DNA of 12,468 nucleotides from CAZIWJ01 sp964542855. GTDB lineage: Bacteria; Bacteroidota; Bacteroidia; Cytophagales; Cyclobacteriaceae. Below, piece after piece: positions 6,805 to 12,468 of the stretch (positions within the stretch are counted from its first letter, which is position 1; every line of letters starts with the position of its first letter). The stretch covers positions 1-12,468 of the forward strand of contig CAZIWJ010000095.1 in NCBI GenBank assembly GCA_964542855.1, given 5' to 3'. The notes beneath the pieces are model-generated. The model ran no database searches. It saw only the letters and a program-made list of their open reading frames with translations, and was not told the origin of the DNA. A program made the position numbers and the translations under genes.

Positions 6805-7275
6805 ATGAATAACGAAGAGCTTGTAAGGAATTTGGTTCTAGAAATGATTAACGATACTCCTGAATTATATTTGGTTGACGTTAGTATTTCTGGCAAAGGC
6901 AATACGCAGCAAGTAAAGGTTCTGATTGATGGAGATGCAGGAATTTCCATTGACACCTGTGCGGAAATGAGCAGGAAGTTGTCTACAACGCTGGATGAAG
7001 AAGATTCTTTTGACGGGTCTTACAATCTGGAAGTTTCTTCACCGGGAACTGATTATCCGCTCACTGCAGTCCGACAATACAAAAAAAATATCGGGCGTAG
7101 CATTAAAGTGTTAATGGAGGATGGATCCCAGAATGAAGGGACATTGCAACAGGTTAATAATTCTTTCATTGTACTGGCTGTTGCCAGAAACAAGAAAAAG
7201 CCTAAAGTAAAAGAAGAAGTAGAAATACCACTAGATCAAATTAAACAGGCTAAGGTGTTAGTCTCTTTCAAGTAA
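6805..7275 (+). CDS. rimP: Ribosome maturation factor RimP
   Basis: Cytoplasmic factor that helps late assembly of the 30S subunit. The 156-residue product has the N-terminal alpha/beta domain with YLVDVSISG (22-30), QVKVLIDGD (36-44) and GISIDTCAEMSRKLS (46-60), then the family signature YNLEVSSPGTDYPL (73-86). A C-terminal SH3-like barrel (about 90-156) follows, including GRSIKVLMEDG and a basic KKKPKVK segment. The ATG at 6805 gives the normal beginning; the frame opens slightly earlier with a TTG at 6790 that adds unrelated residues. It is the first gene of the rimP-nusA-infB operon, 4 bp before nusA, and is expected to be driven from the element at 6742-6749. Confidence 0.96.
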   Translation: MNNEELVRNLVLEMINDTPELYLVDVSISGKGNTQQVKVLIDGDAGISIDTCAEMSRKLSTTLDEEDSFDGSYNLEVSSPGTDYPLTAVRQYKKNIGRSIKVLMEDGSQNEGTLQQVNNSFIVLAVARNKKKPKVKEEVEIPLDQIKQAKVLVSFK

Positions 7276-7279
7276 CCCT

Positions 7280-8545
7280 ATGATAAGTGATTATAAAATA
7301 GATACCGCCACACTCATAGACTCTTTTGCAGAGTTTGCCCGGTTTAAGAACATAGACCGGCCTACCATGATACGTATTCTGGAGGACGTATTCCGCATGA
7401 TGATTCGGAAGAAATATGGGGTCGATGACAATTTTGACGTGATCATTAACGTAGACAAGGGCGATTTGGAAATCTGGCGATTCCGGGAGATTGTTGATGA
7501 TAACTCTGAAGACATCTGGGATCACGATAAAATCAGTTTAAGTGAGGCACGGGAAATTGAACCAGACTTCGAAATTGGTGAAGAAGTTGCTGAGGAAGTA
7601 AAACTGGAGGATTTCGGGCGAAGGGCAGTAATGGCTGCTCGCCAAACGCTGATTCAGAAGGTAAAAGACCTGGAAAAAGAAAACCTGTATTACAAATACA
7701 AGGACCTGGTTGATGAAATCATTACTGGTGAAGTTTACCAGGTACTGGGAAGAGAAGTACTACTTATCGATGGCGAAGGCAACGAACTTTCAATTCCCAG
7801 AAGTGAGCAGATTCCCAAGGATAAATATCGTAAAGGAGAGTCGAAACGTGCGGTAATTCACGAAGTAAGGATTAACAATGGAGGCAATCCGAAAATTGTT
7901 CTTTCCCGAACATCGCCCAAGTTTCTGGAGCGACTTTTTGAGAGTGAAGTGCCTGAAATTTACGATGGATTAATATCGATTAAAAAAATTGTTCGCGAGC
8001 CCGGTGAGCGAGCCAAAGTAGCCGTAGAATCGTACGATGACCGGGTTGATCCGGTAGGGGCGTGCGTAGGGATGAAAGGTTCGAGAATTCACAGCATTGT
8101 GAGGGAACTTCAGAACGAAAACATTGACGTAATTAATTACACTGAGAATCTGGAACTGTACGTTCAGCGTGCGTTGAGCCCGGCTAAAATCACTTCTATG
8201 AAAATAGAAGAAGATAAAGAGCGAATTGCTGTATATTTGAAGCCAGATCAGGTGTCGCTTGCCATAGGAAGAGGTGGCCAAAACATAAAACTGGCCAGTA
8301 AGCTGGTTGGTTATGAAATAGACGTTTTCCGTGAGTTGGAGAACGTTGAGGAAGAAGAAGATGTTGACTTGATAGAATTTTCTGACGAGATAGAAGGATG
8401 GGTTATTGAAGAACTGAAAAGAGTTGGCCTGGATACAGCCAAAAGCGTGTTAAATCACCCTGCAGAGGAGCTGGTGCGCCGAACAGACCTGGAAGAAGAG
8501 ACTATCGATAACGTGGTAAGCATTCTTAAACAGGAATTCGATTAA
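7280..8545 (+). CDS. nusA: Transcription elongation/termination factor NusA
   Basis: RNA polymerase- and RNA-binding factor controlling pausing, termination and antitermination. The 421-residue product has the N-terminal polymerase-binding domain (about 1-130), an S1 domain (about 145-210, with GEVYQVLGREVLLIDG), a first KH domain with GACVGMKGSRI (260-270), and a second KH domain with SLAIGRGGQNIKLAS (326-340). After an acidic linker (about 352-368) there is one C-terminal helical unit (about 370-421) resembling a helix-hairpin-helix/acidic-repeat module. E. coli NusA is about 495 residues with two such repeats, so this is the shorter form usual in Bacteroidetes. The ATG at 7280 follows the rimP stop by 4 bp, consistent with coupled translation. 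All core motifs are intact. Confidence 0.97.
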   Translation: MISDYKIDTATLIDSFAEFARFKNIDRPTMIRILEDVFRMMIRKKYGVDDNFDVIINVDKGDLEIWRFREIVDDNSEDIWDHDKISLSEAREIEPDFEIGEEVAEEVKLEDFGRRAVMAARQTLIQKVKDLEKENLYYKYKDLVDEIITGEVYQVLGREVLLIDGEGNELSIPRSEQIPKDKYRKGESKRAVIHEVRINNGGNPKIVLSRTSPKFLERLFESEVPEIYDGLISIKKIVREPGERAKVAVESYDDRVDPVGACVGMKGSRIHSIVRELQNENIDVINYTENLELYVQRALSPAKITSMKIEEDKERIAVYLKPDQVSLAIGRGGQNIKLASKLVGYEIDVFRELENVEEEEDVDLIEFSDEIEGWVIEELKRVGLDTAKSVLNHPAEELVRRTDLEEETIDNVVSILKQEFD

Positions 8546-8568
8546 CTTAAGAATTATATTATAAGTAT

Positions 8569-11500
8569 ATGGTAGAGGAAAAAATGATGAGGCTTAGTCA
8601 GGCAGCTCGTAAGCTCAACGTGGGTTTAACCACGATTGTGGAGCACCTGGAAAGCAAAGGACATAGTGTGGACAGCAAGCCAAACGCCAAGATTACTATG
8701 GAGCAGTTTGCAATTCTTGCTAAAGAGTTCGAGGAGTCCATACTTGACAGAGAAGAAGCCTCAAATATCTTTATCGGTGCCAAGAAGAATGAAAATAAGC
8801 CGGCCGGGCCTGACGATTCTCCTGCGGAACAACAGCAGGAAAATAATGACCATGAGGAAGAAGAAGAGCTTTTAATTAAGGGACTGAATCGTCAAACATC
8901 CGACAGCAAAACCAGTGCCTCCAGTGAGAAGCCTGCGGAGAAAAAACAAGAAGAACAAGCTCCGGAAGAAGATAACAAAGAAGACAAATACGAATCACCT
9001 CGCCTGCAAGGCCCCAAAGTTGTAGGTAAAATCGACCTGGATTCGGTTAATAGCAAGAAGAAATCTAAAAAAGATAAGCCCGGGGAAAGTAAAGAAGCTA
9101 AGCCAAAGGCAACCCAGTCAGCCAAAAGTCAAGGCGAAGCCAGGGAGACCAAAGAATTAAAATCCGAAGCCTCGACCAAGCCTTCAGAAGAGCCAAAAGC
9201 GGAAAAAACCAAACCATCTGAGCAACCTGAACAGGAAGTAAAAGCTGAAGAGCAAGGAGAAAAACCAGTAGAAAGCAAAACTGAAGAACCTGTTGCTGAT
9301 AAAAAGCCCGGGCAACCTGATAAAGAAGATAAAGCTTCAACCGAAGAACAGCAGCAAGAGGTAGAAAAAGAAGAAATAAAAAAGGTGGAAGAGCCTACAG
9401 CCGAACATTCAGAAACGAAGCCTGAAGCTACTTCCGACTCCGAAGAGGTATTAACTGATTCGGTGCAAGACAAAGAAGAACCAACCTCAGTAGAGCCTGA
9501 GAAAGAGGCAAAAGCTCCGGAAAGCGATGAAATTGCAGAGGAAGAAGGCAATAAGCAACAGGGGCAGAAAAGTGTAGTTTCTGCAAAGGCACAGCAACTA
9601 AAGGGACTCACAGTACTTGGAAAAATAGACTTACCCGCCGAGAAAAAACCGGGAGGCTCCAAATCTGCTGCCTCTTCTACTGATCCCAAGAAAAAGAAGC
9701 GTAAGAGAAAACGTATTCGGGTAGAAAACAATCGAAAACCTGGAGGAGGCGATACTCGTGGGGGTGCCAATGCCCCAACCCGGTCCAAAGATGACCGACG
9801 AGGTAAGAAGCCAGTAGGTAAGAAAGGCCCTCAAAAAACAAAAGAAGAGCCTTCAGAGAAGGAAATACAAGAGCAGATTAAGGAAACATTGGCCCGCCTT
9901 TCTGGTAATAAAAACTCTAAAGTTGCCCGGGGATCAAAAAATCGTGCTGAAAAAAGAAAAGCACGTGCTGAGCAGCAACAGATTATAGAAGAGCAGGAGC
10001 AGGAACAGCAGGTACTAAAAGTAACTGAGTTTATTTCAGCCAACGACCTTGCCGCCCTGATGGATGTTTCTGTAAATGATGTAATTTCCAAATGCATGGG
10101 ACTCGGCCTGGTTGTATCGATTAACCAGCGGCTTGACGCAGAAACCATCACCATTATAGCCGATGAGTTTGATTATGAGGTTGACTTCACCGATACCAAA
10201 GAAGAAGCTGAAACAGAATTTGGTGAAGAAGAAGGTGAAAATGAAGATTCAAGGGCACCTATTGTGACTATCATGGGGCACGTTGACCACGGTAAAACTT
10301 CATTACTTGACTATGTTCGAAAGGCAAAAGTAACCGCCGGTGAAGCAGGTGGTATAACCCAGCACATTGGAGCCTACGACGTGCTTACTGAAAGCGACAA
10401 GCGCATTACTTTCCTTGATACTCCGGGTCACGAAGCTTTTACGGCCATGCGCGCCAGAGGAGCTAAAGTAACCGACGTAGTAGTTATCGTGGTTGCAGCC
10501 GACGACAATGTGATGCCCCAAACCAAAGAGGCAATTAACCACGCACAGGTGGCTGACGTACCCATTATTATTGCAATTAATAAAGTAGATAAACCTAATG
10601 CTAATCCTGATAAAATCAGGGAAGAGTTGGCTAATATCAACATTCTGGTAGAAGACTGGGGTGGAAAATACCAGTGCCAGGAAATTTCAGCTAAAACTGG
10701 TATGGGCGTGGACGATCTCCTGGAGAAAATACTTCTTGAGTCGGAACTTCTGGAGCTTAAAGCCAGTGATGGAAAGCGTGCTACTGGTACAGTAGTAGAA
10801 GCTACTCTTGACCGTGGTAGAGGTTATGTAACCACCCTGCTGGTTCAGAACGGAACGCTACGCGTTGGCGATGTTGTTTTGGCAGGCGCTCACTTTGGTA
10901 AGGTGAAGGCTATGTTCGACCACCGCGGTAAAAAGCTGGATGAAGCTACCCCGGCAACCCCGGTGCAGATGCTTGGACTGGACGGAGCACCTCAGGCCGG
11001 TGATAATTTCAGGGTTATGGAATCCGACAGGGATGCCCGTGAAATTGCAACCAAGCGTGAACAAATTCTTAGAGAACAGAACCTGAGAACCAAGAAGCAC
11101 ATCACACTGGATGAGATAGGGCGTCGTTTAGCTATTGGAACGTTTAAAGAACTTAATATCATCGTAAAGGGCGATGTTGACGGTTCAATCGAAGCTTTAT
11201 CTGATTCCATGTTAAAGCTCTCAACCAATGAAATTCAGGTAAATATCATACACAAAGCTGTAGGGCAAATTTCTGAATCGGACGTTCTGCTTGCTTCCGC
11301 TTCCGATGCGATTATAGTTGGTTTCCAGGTGCGTCCTTCGCCTAGTGCAAGGGCAATTGCAGAGAAGGAAGAAATTGAAATCCGACTGTATTCTATTATT
11401 TACGATGCAATTGAGGAAATCAAGGATGCTATGGAAGGTATGCTTGCTCCTTCGGTGGAAGAAACGATAACGGGTAACGCTGAAGTTCGGAGAGTATTTA

Positions 11501-11760
11501 AAATTTCCAAGGTGGGTACTGTAGCTGGATGCTACATGACCGACGGAAGTATTAAGAGAAATAACCGTGTTCGCCTAATTCGTGACGGTATAGTAGTTTA
11601 TACTGGTGAAATTAACCAGCTTAAACGCGAAAAGGATGATGTGAATGAGGTGAAGACTGGCTTCGAGTGCGGGATCAGTATTAAGAACTTCAATGATGTT
11701 AAGGAAGGTGACGTTATAGAGGCCTTTGAAGAAAAGGAGATTAAGCGAAAGCTTAATTAA
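8569..11760 (+). CDS. infB: Translation initiation factor IF-2 with very long charged N-terminal linker
   Basis: GTPase that places initiator tRNA on the 30S subunit and promotes subunit joining. The 1063-residue product starts with a small IF2N domain (about 7-60, MRLSQAARKLNVG). A low-complexity region rich in Glu, Lys, Pro, Gln, Ser and Ala follows (about 65-480), probably disordered. A second IF2N-like unit (about 485-540) precedes the GTPase domain: G1 GHVDHGKT (570-577), G3 DTPGH (617-621), G4 NKVD (671-674) and G5 SAK (707-709). Domains II, III (with IVKGDVDGSIEAL) and IV complete the factor. The linker holds two copies of a short block, GPKVVGKIDL (148-157) and GLTVLGKIDL (346-355). 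E. coli IF-2 is 890 residues, so the extra length lies in the linker. The ATG at 8569 gives the MxEEKMMRL start common in the phylum. It lies 23 bp after nusA, with no clear Shine-Dalgarno. Confidence 0.98.
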   Translation: MVEEKMMRLSQAARKLNVGLTTIVEHLESKGHSVDSKPNAKITMEQFAILAKEFEESILDREEASNIFIGAKKNENKPAGPDDSPAEQQQENNDHEEEEELLIKGLNRQTSDSKTSASSEKPAEKKQEEQAPEEDNKEDKYESPRLQGPKVVGKIDLDSVNSKKKSKKDKPGESKEAKPKATQSAKSQGEARETKELKSEASTKPSEEPKAEKTKPSEQPEQEVKAEEQGEKPVESKTEEPVADKKPGQPDKEDKASTEEQQQEVEKEEIKKVEEPTAEHSETKPEATSDSEEVLTDSVQDKEEPTSVEPEKEAKAPESDEIAEEEGNKQQGQKSVVSAKAQQLKGLTVLGKIDLPAEKKPGGSKSAASSTDPKKKKRKRKRIRVENNRKPGGGDTRGGANAPTRSKDDRRGKKPVGKKGPQKTKEEPSEKEIQEQIKETLARLSGNKNSKVARGSKNRAEKRKARAEQQQIIEEQEQEQQVLKVTEFISANDLAALMDVSVNDVISKCMGLGLVVSINQRLDAETITIIADEFDYEVDFTDTKEEAETEFGEEEGENEDSRAPIVTIMGHVDHGKTSLLDYVRKAKVTAGEAGGITQHIGAYDVLTESDKRITFLDTPGHEAFTAMRARGAKVTDVVVIVVAADDNVMPQTKEAINHAQVADVPIIIAINKVDKPNANPDKIREELANINILVEDWGGKYQCQEISAKTGMGVDDLLEKILLESELLELKASDGKRATGTVVEATLDRGRGYVTTLLVQNGTLRVGDVVLAGAHFGKVKAMFDHRGKKLDEATPATPVQMLGLDGAPQAGDNFRVMESDRDAREIATKREQILREQNLRTKKHITLDEIGRRLAIGTFKELNIIVKGDVDGSIEALSDSMLKLSTNEIQVNIIHKAVGQISESDVLLASASDAIIVGFQVRPSPSARAIAEKEEIEIRLYSIIYDAIEEIKDAMEGMLAPSVEETITGNAEVRRVFKISKVGTVAGCYMTDGSIKRNNRVRLIRDGIVVYTGEINQLKREKDDVNEVKTGFECGISIKNFNDVKEGDVIEAFEEKEIKRKLN
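11740..11757. terminator. Possible hairpin shared by the convergent ends of infB and the PRTase gene
   Basis: ATTAAGC-GAAA-GCTTAAT is a perfect 7-bp stem closing a GAAA (GNRA) tetraloop on the plus strand. It spans the last codons of infB up to the base before its stop codon TAA (11758-11760). On the minus strand the same dyad is followed by CTCCTTTTCTTC, a T-rich but broken tract, so it may work better as a 3' end for the convergent phosphoribosyltransferase message. The stem is AT-rich and the plus strand lacks a T-run, so terminator function is uncertain. Confidence 0.3.
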
Positions 11761-11763
11761 GAA

Positions 11764-12294
11764 TTAACTTAGGTAAACCCTTCTTTCCTTTTCATTTAAC
11801 ACCACGTTGATGTGTTCTTCCAGCGTGGTGGCCAACTCCAAACCGGTGTACGTAATTTGAACGGGGAAAAGAGAATGGCTGCGATTAACCAGAACTGCAG
11901 TCTCCAGTTTCTTTATAGGATAAGATAAAAAAGGCGTTAGGCAATAAGATAAGGTGCGCCCTGTATTAAGAACATCGTCGACAAGAATAACAGGCTTGTT
12001 TAGAAATGACTGTGGCGTTTCATCTTCCACTTTAACATTTGCTTCATCCTGGCTCTTACTGAATTTATTGAGATTAATTTTAAGTAAAGTTAAGGTATCA
12101 TCTTTACGCTGAAAGGGGGATATTTTCTCCAACTCTTCACAAATTGTACGAGCAATTTCGTAGCCGGTATCGGCAATGCCTACAACTAAAATTTCTTTTT
12201 CGTAGGCATTACGCTCGTAAACCTGAAAGGCAATTCTTCTAATTTTCTGATCAATTTCATGATCATTTAGAATAACTGAATTAGGAAGACTCAT
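11764..12294 (-). CDS. PyrR-like type I phosphoribosyltransferase
   Basis: Cytoplasmic protein of 176 residues with the type I PRTase fold. The PRPP-binding signature PVILVDDVLNTGRTLSY spans 101-117. Along its length it lines up with Bacillus PyrR: an N-terminal ILNDHEIDQKIRRIAFQVYERN like the PyrR start, EILVVGIADTGYEIA (34-48), and AVLVNRSHSLFPVQITYTGLELATT (133-157, in place of PyrR LVDRGHRELPI...). The pyrophosphate loop, KTRG in PyrR, is ADTG here (41-44), and the base-side segment is altered. Activity on uracil or an RNA-binding role should therefore not be assumed; another nucleobase or a regulatory role is possible. It is convergent with infB (3 bp between stop codons) and lies 24 bp after an Lrp/AsnC-type gene on the same strand, probably on one message. 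PRTase family is very likely; exact substrate unknown. Confidence 0.88.
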   Translation of the reverse strand: MSLPNSVILNDHEIDQKIRRIAFQVYERNAYEKEILVVGIADTGYEIARTICEELEKISPFQRKDDTLTLLKINLNKFSKSQDEANVKVEDETPQSFLNKPVILVDDVLNTGRTLSYCLTPFLSYPIKKLETAVLVNRSHSLFPVQITYTGLELATTLEEHINVVLNEKERRVYLS

Positions 12295-12318
12295 TTGCTT
12301 ATTGATAGATAAACTGCG

Positions 12319-12468
12319 TTAAACCTTTAACATACCGTTGTCTACATTAAGTGGAAGGGCTTTAGAATCTTTAAAGGTAGATAAAATAACCTGGGATTGC
12401 AGGCTATCCACAACAGGAATTTCATTCACTTTATCTAGCATGAGTTGCTGGTATGATGCAATATTCTG
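12319..12468 (-). CDS. Lrp/AsnC-family regulator, C-terminal fragment cut by window edge
   Basis: Only the last 49 residues are present, in frame to the window end at 12468 and ending with TAA at 12319-12321. The segment KVNEIPVVDSLQSQVILSTF followed by KDSKALPLN matches the end of the Lrp/AsnC ligand-binding (RAM) domain, where a helix ending at a proline-containing turn leads to a strand and a K-[DE]-S-x-x-LP tail. The DNA-binding half lies beyond the window. The product would be a transcriptional regulator responding to an amino acid or similar small molecule. It is 24 bp upstream of the phosphoribosyltransferase gene on the same strand, suggesting cotranscription. The identification rests on a short stretch. 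Confidence 0.65.
   Translation of the reverse strand, partial: QNIASYQQLMLDKVNEIPVVDSLQSQVILSTFKDSKALPLNVDNGMLKV

Noticed and set aside
9129..9788. Long open frame (219 codons) on the minus strand opposite infB
   Set aside because: It is the antisense of the Glu/Lys-rich IF-2 linker, giving a Ser/Phe/Cys-rich product with no domain, a by-product of codon bias.
11752..11761. Perfect palindrome CTTAATTAAG at the infB stop
   Set aside because: Short, AT-rich and explained by overlap with the hairpin at 11740-11757 and the stop codon; no sign of a binding site.

Overview
The window looks like chromosomal DNA from a member of the Bacteroidota, most probably the Cytophagia/Cytophagales. The evidence is: a ccmB-ccmC-ccmD-ccmE-ccmF order typical of that phylum, a CcmE whose heme-attachment histidine is replaced by a CxxxY motif, a Bacteroidetes-type lipoprotein resembling type II glutaminyl cyclases, a short NusA and a very long charged IF-2 N-terminus, a TAnnTTTG promoter element ahead of rimP, and little Shine-Dalgarno use. 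The genus cannot be fixed from sequence reading alone. The window is gene-dense, with no insertion sequence, phage gene, CRISPR array, tRNA or rRNA visible.

Layout. Positions 18-4703 on the minus strand hold a cytochrome c maturation operon, transcribed ccmB, ccmC, ccmD, ccmE, ccmF. The genes are tightly spaced or overlapping except for a 97-bp gap before ccmE. A 66-bp divergent gap then leads to rfbA on the plus strand (4770-5630), which makes dTDP-glucose for surface polysaccharide. Its 3' end overlaps by 12 bp the convergent lipoprotein gene of the M28/glutaminyl-cyclase family (5619-6629, minus). A 175-bp divergent region (6630-6804) carries the best promoter in the window and a GC-rich leader hairpin. 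It feeds the rimP-nusA-infB operon (6805-11760, plus), the conserved ribosome maturation, transcription elongation and translation initiation cluster. Only 3 bp past infB, a convergent PyrR-like phosphoribosyltransferase gene ends (11764-12294, minus). Upstream of it, 24 bp away, is the 3' end of an Lrp/AsnC-type regulator cut by the window edge.

How the genes work together. CcmB and CcmC load and deliver heme, CcmD helps hold the CcmC-CcmE complex, CcmE carries heme covalently, and CcmF is the heme lyase that attaches it to apocytochrome c. CcmA, CcmG and CcmH are not in the window. The four heme-ligand histidines of CcmF and the two of CcmC are preserved with the spacing known from E. coli, so the system looks functional despite the altered CcmE. 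CcmF carries about 190 extra residues after its last heme-ligand histidine, mostly in the final periplasmic domain. The glutaminyl-cyclase-like lipoprotein connects to the Bacteroidetes habit of starting exported mature proteins with Gln. CcmD in this window has such a candidate site.

Most of the window is ordinary core genome. The Ccm variant is the part most worth following. It resembles a published CcmE-Cys type of system, so it is not wholly new, but the combination with an enlarged CcmF and no local ccmA deserves a check. No clear wholly undescribed system was found.
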